Part shown: positions 21,584 to 30,687 of the stretch, piece by piece
How positions within the stretch are numbered: the first letter of the stretch is position 1
Layout of the letters: every line of letters begins with the position of its first letter
Assembly (NCBI GenBank): GCA_024867545.1
Contig: JANFNE010000031.1
Coordinates: forward strand, 372,001 to 436,000
Reading direction: 5' to 3'
Source of the DNA: Phytopythium helicoides
Lineage: Eukaryota; Oomycota; Peronosporomycetes; Pythiales; Pythiaceae
DNA: 64,000 nucleotides
Position numbers and translations under genes: made by a program
The notes under the pieces: generated by a model
Database searches by the model: none
Told to the model about the DNA's origin: nothing
The model's input: the letters and a program-made list of their open reading frames with translations, nothing else

Positions 21584-22316
21584 TCACTGCCTCTTCCTGT
21601 CGGCGTCGGCCGGCGGCGGCGCCTGGAACACGCGCTGCGCCGGGTCGGAGCCGCTCACGAGCCCCGCCGCGAGCCCCACAGCCGTGCGCGTGGTGCGCCA
21701 CGCGAGCCCCAGCCCCGCTGCCGTCCACGACTGCTGCTGCTGCTCCTTGATGGCGTCGGCGTCAGCGGCGGCGTCTTGCTCCTCCCTCTCGGGCTGCTCG
21801 CCGTCCAGCGCGGCCATCTCGGCCTCCGAGTGTGCATCCTCCCTCTCCTGCTGCTCTCGCCTGCTCCGCTCCTCCATCTCCGCCTTGGTCTGCTCACCAA
21901 CGCCTCTCTCAGCCAGCTGCAATGCACCCATCCAGCCACGCGAGCGCTCTCACCTTGGCGACCGCCAGCCCCAGCAGCGTGCCGATCGCCATGCCCGGCA
22001 GCACCAGCAGGAAGCCCAGCACGGGCTCCAGGCCCATGAGCAGCGCCAGCAGCCCGAGGCTCCAGCCCACGAGCGCGCCTGCCGCCCCCAGGAACAGCGA
22101 CAGCGACAGCAGCCGCCCGCACGCGCGCCGCTCCCAGCTGCTGGCGCTCGCCGCGCGACGCTGCGCCGCCTCCGCGCGCAGCCGCAGCCGCTCGGCCGTG
22201 AGCGCGCGCCGCTCGAACGTGCGCGCCAGCGTCTCGCGCTCCAGCTGCAGCTGCTTCTGCAGCTCGCGCGTCACCGCGATGGCCGCGTCGCGCTGCGCCG
22301 CCAGCTCTTCCTCCAT
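21584..22316 (-). CDS. Coiled-coil protein with central membrane hairpin, function unknown
   Basis: Exons 22316-21954 and 21916-21584 join in frame through a 37-base GT-AG interval, giving 231 residues. Residues 1-70 are a charged coiled coil (EEELAAQRDAA, QKQLQLERETLARTFERRAL). Residues about 78-120 form two hydrophobic segments (LLSLSLFLGAAGALVGW and LGLLALLMGLEPVLGFLLVL) separated by a short turn, which could be a membrane hairpin. The second exon encodes another Glu/Arg/Gln-rich coiled-coil stretch and a Gly/Ala-rich tail. The intron is shorter than others in the window, so the join is less certain than the two coding blocks. I do not recognise the family. Confidence 0.6.
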
Positions 22317-22541
22317 GATGCCGATCGATCTTTCTCGCAAAGGGAAACGGAAATGGAAATCATGCCCTACATGACGTTTTGTACAGTAGAGTAGGTCGGA
22401 TACGTAGTGTTGACCACTCTATAAAATGTTTAAGCTTGCAAATTGTATGCAACTGTAATAGGGTGGAGAACTTTATGGTAGGAAACCGGCCCAGTGCGTC
22501 AAGGTCCGTCATGCAGGATCCGAAAAAGTGCCGCCGAGGTG

Positions 22542-23000
22542 ATGGCGCTCGTGGTCTACTGGCCGCGGGGCTTGGCGGCGCCTGCAGTCGCGGCGGGCGC
22601 GCTGCTCGTCGGTTTCTGGGCGGACGTGTCGACGGTCTGTGTCGCTGGCGCTCGCGGCTCTCAGGGCTCGAGCGAGAGCGTCGTGGGGCGCTTCTTCCGG
22701 GAGACAGGCGCTGCGGTCGAGCCACTGGATGGTGTAGACGAGTTCCTGGTCGCAGTTGAGCGCGGAGCGGCAGGTCCGAACGTGCTGCTGTACCGAGGGG
22801 AGGAAATAGAGGCTAGGAGGGTCAAGGTGGTGCTATACGACGCCGAGCTGGCGGCCAGCGGAGCGCTCGCGATCGAGCGACAGCGCGCGTTGCCCTCGCG
22901 GTCGCCGTTCTTCCACGCCCCTGAGCTGCTGGACAAGGTGAAGGGGCTCGATGCAGATTGGTGGTGCGGCTTGCTATTGACGAGTGGTGGCGGCAGATAG
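22542..23000 (+). CDS. Small protein with N-terminal hydrophobic segment, unknown
   Basis: The ATG at 22542 gives a 152-residue product beginning MALVVYWPRGLAAPAVAAGA, a hydrophobic stretch that could be a signal peptide or signal anchor. The remainder mixes acidic and basic residues with a possible alpha/beta pattern (VVGRFFRETGAAVEPLDGVD, RRVKVVLYDAEL). An ATG 48 bases upstream in the same frame would add a basic extension. The gene lies divergently to the coiled-coil membrane gene across about 225 bases. I recognise no family and no catalytic motif. Codon use is GC-rich as in its neighbours, which supports it being real. Confidence 0.5.
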   Translation: MALVVYWPRGLAAPAVAAGALLVGFWADVSTVCVAGARGSQGSSESVVGRFFRETGAAVEPLDGVDEFLVAVERGAAGPNVLLYRGEEIEARRVKVVLYDAELAASGALAIERQRALPSRSPFFHAPELLDKVKGLDADWWCGLLLTSGGGR

Positions 23001-23538
23001 GCGAGTGGCATGCAGTGCTCGGAAAAAATGAAATTGATTGTTTATGCATGGTGATTGCAAGGTCCATTCCCTCGGAATCATGGTGGCCATCGTTTCGAAA
23101 AAATGGAAGCGACCCATTTAATCTTGAACTTAGTATGCGGGCGGTCTCGGCAGAAAGGAACGAGCGGTACACTGGTCGTCAAGCAACGTTGTGCGGAGAA
23201 CTTGTCCCTCTGTGAGCATGACACTGGCATCACCAACACGTTGACGCAGCACAGAAGGCCTCCCTGGGGCGTTTAACTTCAACCACGAGGAGGGAACGGC
23301 ACAAGGAATGTCGAGGTAAACGCGGTCGCTTGTGGACCTCTAGTCTCTCACTCCTCAATTTGCCTCCCAGCTGCCAAGCCGTCCAAGTCCAAGCAATCCA
23401 AGCCGAAGATCTCCAAGCACGAGTCCAAGATCAAATCACACTCGAAGGCGAAGTTCTGTCCTACTTGAGCGTCTCGGGCGCCTTTGCTAGCCTACTCGCT
23501 CACGTCACCTGCACTAGTGACTTCCGCTTTGCGAGACT
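23001..23538. other. Intergenic 5' flank of the hAT transposase
   Basis: No separate gene is seen. This stretch should include the promoter and left terminus of the hAT element. I could not identify matching terminal inverted repeats or an 8-base target duplication by eye. Confidence 0.45.
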
Positions 23539-25137
23539 ATGGATGCTGCTCCGAGATGGGCCGACGCCCCGACCAACAAACAGCTCACTTCAACTATATT
23601 CTCTCCTACCACGGACGATAGATGGCGTTGTCGAATCTGTGCTAAGCACCGCGTCCAGGTGCAAGGCAAAGGATATACGAATTTGATCGATCATCTGCGA
23701 CGTGCGCACTCCAAGGTTACCATCGAGTCAGCGTACAAACATATTCAGCAATACGGAACTACATCTCCTGTTCTGGATATCAGTCCACACGCTAAGGGGA
23801 TTCACGACTGGATTGAATGGATCGTAATGGAGAACCGCCCATTGAGTTTTTGTGAAAGCAAGCTGGTCCGAAAGAACACCAACTTACCGAAGACGAACGC
23901 CAAGGCAATGAAAGACTACATTCGCATGCTCGTCGATGTAGTCCGGGCTGAACTGAAAGAAAAATTGGCCGGCAAGCGGCTCGGACTTGTGTTTGATGGC
24001 TGGTCAGAGAACGGATACCATTTCCTCGGTACCTTCGCAGTTATGGCTCCTGACGACCAGTCGCTTGGATGTCCGCGTGAGATGTACTTGCTCTCATTCA
24101 AGCCACACAAAACCCGACACTTTGGTTCAGATGCTATTATCGACCTGTTTGACGAGATATTGGACGATTACGGCATTGACCTCACCCAACTTTGCTTCTT
24201 CGTTGGTGACAACGCGAGTGTCAACGTATCTATCGGCAAAAAGCTCAAGATTCCCCTCGTTGGGTGTGCTAGCCATCGCCTTCAACTCGCAGCGGAACGG
24301 CACCTTGAGCCACATGCAGAGCTGCTGGAACAAGTATCCACTGTCGTAAAGTGCTTGCGGACCGGCAAGCAACGCGCTGTGTTGCGGGATGACGAATTGC
24401 CCATGCCAATATTGCGAAATGAGACACGTTGGTCAAGTACATTCGCGATGATCAAGCGGTACTTAGAGCTTGCTCCGAGTCTGGACGACACTGACCCCGA
24501 CTTGGCTCCATTATTGCTTTCGGCAGAGGACAAAAATCGCCTTCGCTCGCTGCTCGAGGAGCTCAAGAAATTTGAATCTGTGAGCAAGAAGTTGCAAGAA
24601 GACAGTGGACTTACCCTGCGCCATGTCCGAGTACTGTTTGACAAACTACTGAGTTCATTCCCTGACTCTTGCCAGCGCCACCTCACAGCAGATGCACGCG
24701 TAGTGTCGTTCCCTCACTTTGAAAATGGCGTTGTGAAAATTTTGAGTGGCAAAGAGCACGAGCTGGAAACAACAGAGCGCACTGCATTGAAGCGATTCTT
24801 GCGCACCGAAGAGGCATTTGAGGACGATGAAAGTGATGACGAGCTATCATTTGCTGACTCTGCTCTCGCTGGTATTGACGTAGCAGTTGTGGACTCGCAG
24901 TACATGAGCATGGACTGGATTCCTCCTACTTCAAATGATGTCGAGCGCCTGTTTTCTCAAGCTGGACTAGTCTATTCTGACCGTCGTCAATCGATGCACC
25001 CCGACACTTTGGAACAGCTTTTGTTTTTGCAGAAGAACCGAGGGCTGTGGAACGAGGCGACAGTCGCGGGTATTCTTCATCAGCCAAGAACCCCAAAAAA
25101 GAGAAAGCTGAGGGAGTCAATGTCACCGGATTTCTAG
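23539..25137 (+). CDS. hAT-superfamily transposase, apparently intact
   Basis: An uninterrupted 532-residue frame from the ATG at 23539. Residues about 32-62 form a BED-type zinc finger (WRCRICAKH, later LIDHLRRAHSK, giving C-x2-C and H-x4-H). The RNase-H-like core follows: LVFDGWSENGYHFLG carries the first acidic residue, FFVGDNASVNV the second, and PLVGCASHRLQLAA is the usual C-x2-H insertion-domain start. The C-terminal hAT dimerisation region is present (WIPPTSNDVERLFSQAGLVY, followed by SDRRQSM), including the conserved E of VERLFS. The length and full domain order suggest an autonomous, possibly recently active element. No flanking terminal repeats were found by eye, so the element boundaries are open. 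Unlike many neighbours, the gene needs no frame correction. Confidence 0.93.
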   Translation: MDAAPRWADAPTNKQLTSTIFSPTTDDRWRCRICAKHRVQVQGKGYTNLIDHLRRAHSKVTIESAYKHIQQYGTTSPVLDISPHAKGIHDWIEWIVMENRPLSFCESKLVRKNTNLPKTNAKAMKDYIRMLVDVVRAELKEKLAGKRLGLVFDGWSENGYHFLGTFAVMAPDDQSLGCPREMYLLSFKPHKTRHFGSDAIIDLFDEILDDYGIDLTQLCFFVGDNASVNVSIGKKLKIPLVGCASHRLQLAAERHLEPHAELLEQVSTVVKCLRTGKQRAVLRDDELPMPILRNETRWSSTFAMIKRYLELAPSLDDTDPDLAPLLLSAEDKNRLRSLLEELKKFESVSKKLQEDSGLTLRHVRVLFDKLLSSFPDSCQRHLTADARVVSFPHFENGVVKILSGKEHELETTERTALKRFLRTEEAFEDDESDDELSFADSALAGIDVAVVDSQYMSMDWIPPTSNDVERLFSQAGLVYSDRRQSMHPDTLEQLLFLQKNRGLWNEATVAGILHQPRTPKKRKLRESMSPDF

Positions 25138-25372
25138 GGTACGGAAGTGCCGTGGCGTGAGCTGAACTGCGTAGTGTACATGGATTCGAGCTAGACGTAG
25201 TCTGATAGTCGTCAGGGAACTAGAACTCGATGAAGGCAATACATATTACCGTAGCACTGTGCTCTTCATCATTTCCATTGTGATGGAATATGGCCGAATA
25301 GCCATCACAAATGGAAAAAGCTGGTTTCCATCGCAAAAAATGATATTGCGCGGAGCACTGGTGGCATGTCAA

Positions 25373-27110
25373 GGAACGCGCGGCTACGTCGAGGTCCAGA
25401 GGAGTCGCAGCAACTATAGGAGCTGCTGCTGCGTGGTGCACGTATCCGCTGTTCGCAGCACTGACCGGGGTTGCCATCGGCTTGGATATGATCGTCGCAC
25501 GACTAAAAGTGCCGTCATGGGTGCCGTTGATCCGTGGCAAGAGCCTGCAGGACGGCTCGCGCTTCCTCGCGTTGGCAAACCGACGAGTAGCTGCGATAGC
25601 GACGTGGCCGAAGCGAGTGAAGCACTACTACCAGCTAAGCTCATCCAGGCCATTGACATGTCATGAGCGTACGTGGGCGGTTTTTTCTAGAGTCTGCACA
25701 CTACGGATTTGGAGCTAAAACTTGTATTTATGCTCGCAGAGCTAGAAGTACTTGCACTTGTGGACTTTGTGCTAATGGTTGTACTCGACGTGGCTATCGG
25801 ATACTATGTGGCTTCTGTTGCCTCTCCGTGGGCGGTTATAGCGGACGAGAAACACCCATTGAATATGCTGAAAAGGTACCATGGTTGTGCTGTCTTCAAA
25901 TGCGTTTTCAACACTTTCTGACCAACAGCTCATCTGATTCTTGCAATTATCTAGTGCCCCCAGCGATTTTCTGCGCGTACTACGCGGCAACATGTCGTGG
26001 CTAATGGGCGCTCCCGCTGGCTTCAAGCTCAACAAACCACTAGCTACAATTTTGGGCAACGGTGTAATGTTGTGGCTCGACATGTGGGAGTTTTGCTTTT
26101 CTTCGGCACTATTCGGCATTACCCAGGCCCTGGGTCTGCGAGAAATATCTGCAGATTCCGCATCAAATTTTCCCTGGGATTTTCTCCTGACCGCAGCTTG
26201 GACTGCCATGGGCGTAACTCTGCAACTGAGTTTAGTGTCGGACGCTGTTGGAATATGCACGTGGAGCTCGCGCTGGATCTACCAATACTTTGCCAAGCTG
26301 AATCGTCTGCAATTCGGTCTGTTTTCATCTCTTTGGAAGCTTTTTGTTGGCAAGAAGAAAAACGTACTCCGCAAGCGTGTCGACTCTCAGGAGTACGATA
26401 TCAGCCAGGTGGGTACAGCTGGGAAGATTTGCTTGCAGATGGCGCTCACAAAGAGTTAACTTTTGGTGGCTCTGGTGATAGCTTTTGCTTGGAACGCTGC
26501 TCTTCACCATCTTGGTGTTCATCGCGACAACCACCATGGTGTTCTTTGTCTTCTTCCTGCTCGTCCGCACGGGGATCCTCGCTTGTCTTGCCGCATTGAC
26601 GGCACCAACTGTTGCGATCCACGCTCTTCCACTCGCCGCCTTGACACTACGGATGTGCCGTCCAAGGTTGTTTACCACCGGCATGCGACTCGAACCTGTT
26701 CGTAACCCCAAGCAACAAGAGCGGAAGGGTGTTGACGTATCGATTCGTAACGTCGGGGTTGGAATCAGTGGTACCGACGACAAACTGCACCGTCGAGAAA
26801 TCAGAAACGCTGTCAGCTCCTTAGATGATCAAACGGCATTTAGGGGAAACTCTTCGACTGACATCAGCGGCTGCGCGTACTTTGAACTAATGCCGATTCC
26901 GATCGGAATCGGACACCTCTTCTCAAGGTGGGTGATATCGAGTTCATTTTTTCAAGAATGTCAACTGACCTAATCCCTCGGACTCTTGTTAGGCTTCGGA
27001 ATTACTTTGGCAATTCGACATCAGCAGACCCTCTCTCTGCGCTGTGCGACCTGCCTCCACACTACTGGTCGTCGCTACGGGCCAATGAGCACTCAGAAAA
27101 ACAGGCATGA
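25373..27110 (+). CDS. PIG-Q / GPI1-like subunit of GPI-GlcNAc transferase
   Basis: PIG-Q/Gpi1 stabilises the ER-membrane complex that adds GlcNAc to phosphatidylinositol in the first step of GPI-anchor synthesis. The family signature lies near 25990: LRGNMSWLMGAPAGFKLN, followed by a tryptophan-rich membrane segment (WLDMWEFCFSSALFG). GTLLFTILVFIATTTMVFF near 26490 is the next conserved membrane segment. The last intron (about 26930-26992) joins PIPIGIGHLFSR to LRNYFGNSTSADPLSAL, and the stop is at 27108-27110. Upstream exons are less certain: membrane-like sequence around 25420-25480 (AAWCTYPLFAALTGVAIGLD), a soluble block to 25660 and another membrane block at 25709-25921. The start given is approximate. 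The order of conserved segments makes the family call secure even though exon edges are not. Confidence 0.8.
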
Positions 27111-27402
27111 ACCGATCGATTATGAGAGATCTGTGTTCAATGTCCCGTGTGCGTGACAGAAAAGACCCACTCGTGCATTCAGTGTCTTCCTTTTCAAATT
27201 TTTGTCACTGAAGTTTGAACTACTCTCATTTGCTAGCACTCGCCTTCGGCTCGCGGGTATGGCCGTGGTAAGCCCGGCATCCTACGATAAAAGACGATGA
27301 CTGGGAATGGAACCCAGTGAAAATGCAACAATGCCTGAGTATACAGTGCTATCTGCGGGCAACGCTGAGCGCACCTGCAGACACTTTGTGGCCCCTGATG
27401 TG
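27111..27402. other. Convergent intergenic region downstream of the Fanzor gene
   Basis: This 292-base gap separates the 3' ends of PIG-Q (plus strand) and Fanzor (minus strand). In characterised Fanzor and TnpB loci the guide (omega) RNA is transcribed from the 3' end of the nuclease gene and the adjacent UTR, so on the minus strand this is where one would be expected. I see no decisive structure. Confidence 0.35.
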
Positions 27403-29382
27403 TTAAGTTGGCGCTCGACAGAAAACGGTAGGTCTTGGTTGACCACGGAGCATGTTGAGGAGGAGCATGAGCATGTTTTTCGAGGCATTGACGTCGCGGT
27501 TCACAGTAGTACCAAAACAGCCATTGGATCGACAATGGAGCACACTATAAACCTTGCACGTCCGCCATTCCTTGTCCGTGCTGTTCTTGACCTTGCAGAG
27601 TCGGAGACTGTACTGGTATTCTAGCTGCCGGTGGCAACGTGAGTGAAGCTTGCTGGTGCGAAACTCATCAATTGGTTGTACACGACAGTAGTTTCTCAAC
27701 GTGTGCTCCAGTCTCTTGACCGGCCCCGCGGGGCACTTCTTGATGAGTCCAGAGTAATCGGTATTGCTCCAATCTCCAAATCCAACCACCGTTCGCCTGC
27801 CTGCTTGCTGGGTCAGTCTCCGGCAGAGTTCATGTAGCTTCTTCTGCGCAAAGATGTACCGACCAAAACGCAGGTTGCGGAATCCCTTCGCCCGTGAAAA
27901 TCCTAGCAGGTTTTCCATACGTGGAATAACGTATCGTGTGTACGTTTCCAGCAGCTCGAGCGACGCGGTCTTCTTCGACGGCATCTGACGCTCGGCCGCC
28001 AAAATGTCGGGACGCCGCTCCTTCCAGCAAGCTATCTTCTGGTTGCTCTTGTGGTAGCGAGCATCCTCGTAGAACTCACGAGAAGAGCAGTGGATAGTCT
28101 CGCCGTCCTGGTTGGTTGCTACAAACAGATCTCGTCTGCCAGGATCTAGGCCCCACATGACATCGTAGTCTTCTTCCCGAAGTGGGCGGTCTGTCGCCGG
28201 ATGGGTTTTCCGCATGACGATGCTGACAGCCTTTCCGTCCGTCACGATCTCTCCTGCGAACTTCTTGTTGGCTGTTTCAAACTTCTTGATATTGAAGAGA
28301 CTGTGCCACCAATCGTCCGCGACAGCATTCCAATCGTCACCTAGAGGAGGCACGCGAACACCAGCACGTAGAAGTAGACTGTGGAGCGCCGTCTTGCACA
28401 TCTTGAAGTGCGAGCACTTGAACCCATTCTTCGTCGGCAGGAGACTGAACGTGCGGACCTCTGGGATGTCCTGTCGATGCTGAAACCGGCGATTCCTCTC
28501 CTCAATGTCGGTCAGAATCATGTAGGTGAGAGGAAGCAATCTGTTAGCCTCGTCGGACAAGTAGCCGCTCTCGTTGCGCGGGATCTGCTCTCGCCAAGCC
28601 TGCACCTCGGTATCGTTGCCGTTGTAGACAGGGTCCAGGATGCTCTTGATCATGACGTAGGCCTCAGCACCATTCAAGTCATAGACCCGCTTGATGTGAC
28701 GGTGAAAGCGACGGTAGAAGTTGCGTACGATCGCGTTCTTGGTGTTAGTGGCCATCATTTGGGATGCGTTCTGCTGCCACCCAGCGGTAATCTGCCGGTT
28801 GCTTGCACGTCGAGCGTCTTCACCTCGCCAAGTGTTGTACAGCGTGACTGATTGCTGGAATGCAGGAGACCCGAGTGTGGAGTTGGCGTTGCAAACACAC
28901 GATAGGCATCTGTAGAAGAAGACCTGGTTGAGTGGCTCCACTGCATCGCCCAGCTGACACATCCGCACGGCGTGGATGTTGGAGAGGACGTAAGCCTCCA
29001 GCACGCCCTGGTCCATATCCGCCAGCACGGACTCCCACGGCAAAGTCATGGCCTCATCGCTCTTGCAAAACGCCTTGAGCGACGTCTTGACGCACACAAG
29101 CGAGGATTTGGCGTTAGCTGCGTCACGAGCTTCGACTTCGGCTCGTCGCCTCTTTGACTGACTCTTGCGTGGTTCTGCACTGCGCTTCTTCCTTTTAGAT
29201 CTAGCACCGCCTGACGTCGGACCAGCTGCACGTGTTGTCTTGGACCGACCTCGACGAGTTGCTGAAGCAGCTCTACTCGTTGTGGATCTGCATAGCCCTG
29301 CGGCAGCTTGTCTGATCTTGGACCTGCCTTGCCGGGGACCTGGATCGCCCTCCTTGCCCGATCGAGCGCGCTTGTTTGCCAT
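27403..29382 (-). CDS. Fanzor: eukaryotic TnpB-like RNA-guided endonuclease
   Basis: A single 659-residue frame from the ATG at 29382 to the TAA at 27403. Residues 1-85 are strongly basic with several K/R clusters (RSKRKKRSAE, KSQSKRRRAEVE), suited to nuclear import and RNA binding. The C-terminal half carries the TnpB/Fanzor RuvC core. RuvC-I is GLDPGRRDLFVATN with Asp413. VVGFGDWSNTDYSG occupies the RuvC-II strand, which has no acidic residue at the usual TnpB position. IDEFRTSKLHSRCH supplies Glu573, the displaced glutamate known from Fanzors. NRDVNASKNM supplies Asp630 of RuvC-III. The zinc finger between them is atypical: His580 and Cys583 in place of C-x2-C, and Cys617-x4-Cys622. With all three acidic residues kept and no breaks, activity is plausible. 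It sits 2.3 kb from an intact hAT transposase, with PIG-Q between. Confidence 0.9.
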   Translation of the reverse strand: MANKRARSGKEGDPGPRQGRSKIRQAAAGLCRSTTSRAASATRRGRSKTTRAAGPTSGGARSKRKKRSAEPRKSQSKRRRAEVEARDAANAKSSLVCVKTSLKAFCKSDEAMTLPWESVLADMDQGVLEAYVLSNIHAVRMCQLGDAVEPLNQVFFYRCLSCVCNANSTLGSPAFQQSVTLYNTWRGEDARRASNRQITAGWQQNASQMMATNTKNAIVRNFYRRFHRHIKRVYDLNGAEAYVMIKSILDPVYNGNDTEVQAWREQIPRNESGYLSDEANRLLPLTYMILTDIEERNRRFQHRQDIPEVRTFSLLPTKNGFKCSHFKMCKTALHSLLLRAGVRVPPLGDDWNAVADDWWHSLFNIKKFETANKKFAGEIVTDGKAVSIVMRKTHPATDRPLREEDYDVMWGLDPGRRDLFVATNQDGETIHCSSREFYEDARYHKSNQKIACWKERRPDILAAERQMPSKKTASLELLETYTRYVIPRMENLLGFSRAKGFRNLRFGRYIFAQKKLHELCRRLTQQAGRRTVVGFGDWSNTDYSGLIKKCPAGPVKRLEHTLRNYCRVQPIDEFRTSKLHSRCHRQLEYQYSLRLCKVKNSTDKEWRTCKVYSVLHCRSNGCFGTTVNRDVNASKNMLMLLLNMLRGQPRPTVFCRAPT

Positions 29383-30217
29383 GGTGGCAAATTACACTGT
29401 GAGTAGGGAGATCAGAGTCGGCAGCCGCTTTCGTTCGTTGCCGTTCGAGAGCGAGTTGGCGTTTGATAATATGCTATTGTCTCATCATGACCTTTTACGT
29501 GTATGCAGGCAGAGCGGCAAAGGCCGCTTTACTAGCTTGCCGTGGCTCATGATGGAGCTCTGGAGATCCTTCCTATGGCATCTCCAACAAGCAATACGAA
29601 GTGTCAATGCAGTGCTGTTGTCATCGCTGGGGAGGCATCGCGCAGCCCGCTTGAAGCTGATGAACTGCGCTGCCAGCTTGTCAATTGGGCAGTACCGTAA
29701 CGACAGGTTTATTTAGTTTCACGTCTCCTTTTCCACGTTTTCCGGTGGAGTGAGAGTTTACGTCGATCGTTGTGATGAGAAAGGTGAATTCTCTGGATTC
29801 ATCCAGAGTTGTTACGACGATCTGACCGATCGTCTGATTGACCGAAAAGCACGCTGAAAACTAATATTTGTGATATATGCGAAAGTTGACATGGCAGTTG
29901 TATATATAAATACCTTTATAAATAGATTGAACCTCTATAATACATGGGTACGTTTTGCGTGTCTTCTCTGGGTCCCGCTATTTTACATTCGCGTCACATT
30001 GAACTGTAAAATATAATATAAATCGGTACACATACAAACATATATGCCATTAGTTGATACTAAATACAAATATGAAATTGCTGACTGGGATGGTCTTGAC
30101 ACCCAACTGTGAAAATTTATGAAAGTGATTAATCCGATACAGGTAATCTGCGTGTTGCGCGAACAGCACTGTACAGCAGTGTGGCCCACGTAGGTGGCTG
30201 AGAGGTGCGGTGGACTG
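29383..30217. other. AT-rich intergenic with a short hairpin
   Basis: The region upstream of Fanzor becomes markedly AT-rich between about 29860 and 30130, unlike the rest of the window. It includes an 8-base-pair inverted repeat CTCTGGAT / ATCCAGAG at 29791-29798 and 29801-29808. No gene is seen. It may include the outer end of the element carrying Fanzor, but no terminal repeat was found. Confidence 0.5.
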
Positions 30218-30468
30218 CGGCTGCCGCCGATACGCTCACTGCGCTCATGGAATCTAATGTTGCCGGCAAGACCTCGCTCATGGACGTCATTGCCAGGCAA
30301 GACCGGCGGACAGATCCAAGGCAAAGACCGAGCTGTGGCTCAGTGAGAGCGGCATCCCCATCGGCTCGGTGCTCGTGATCGTGATCGACGGGCAGATCGT
30401 GGCCCGCGGCCACAACCGCCGCACGCAGAAGGGCAGCGTCGTGCTGCAGGGTCGGCACGAGATCTCTC
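30218..30468 (+). pseudogene. Chimeric relic: PDR-type ABC transporter fragment joined to cytosine deaminase fragment
   Basis: The left part (about 30218-30325) reads DTLTALMESNVAGKTSLMDV and then, one frame over, GKTGGQIQGK. This matches the Walker A region of pleiotropic-drug-resistance ABC transporters, but the first P-loop glycine is replaced by glutamate and the frame is broken. Directly after, 30330-30468 reads ELWLSESGIPIGSVLVIVID, then GQIVARGHNRRTQKGSVVLQ, matching fungal-type cytosine deaminase up to the zinc/catalytic motif. There the expected HGE is replaced by QGRHE, so the catalytic His and Glu are lost. Neither part is long enough for a domain. The two fragments abut within a few bases, which points to rearrangement in a repeat-rich zone rather than two separate degenerate genes. 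Confidence 0.7.
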
Positions 30469-30687
30469 AGCGAACAAAAGCGTCGAACACTTATTATATC
30501 GTTTGCTTGGGTTCCCACATACCGACTGCGATGCAATGCATGCGATCGACGCACTTAGGTTAGGATTCCATTTCGCTCTGAGACGGCATGAATTGCTGCA
30601 AATACCCTCGCTTACAGGGCTCGATGATTGTTCGATCACTCAGCGAAATCGATCGCAATAGAGCCTCGTCCGATCGAATGAGGGCAT

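Noticed and set aside
23520..25150. ACTTCCG near 23520 and CGGAAGT near 25142 as terminal repeats of the hAT element
   Set aside because: Seven bases only, the left copy lies just before the start codon where hAT ends are not expected, and no 8-base duplication flanks the pair.
27111..29832. The 8-mer ACCGATCG at 27111-27118 and 29825-29832 as a target-site duplication around Fanzor
   Set aside because: An 8-base match is expected by chance when two flanks of several hundred bases are compared, and no terminal inverted repeats lie next to it.
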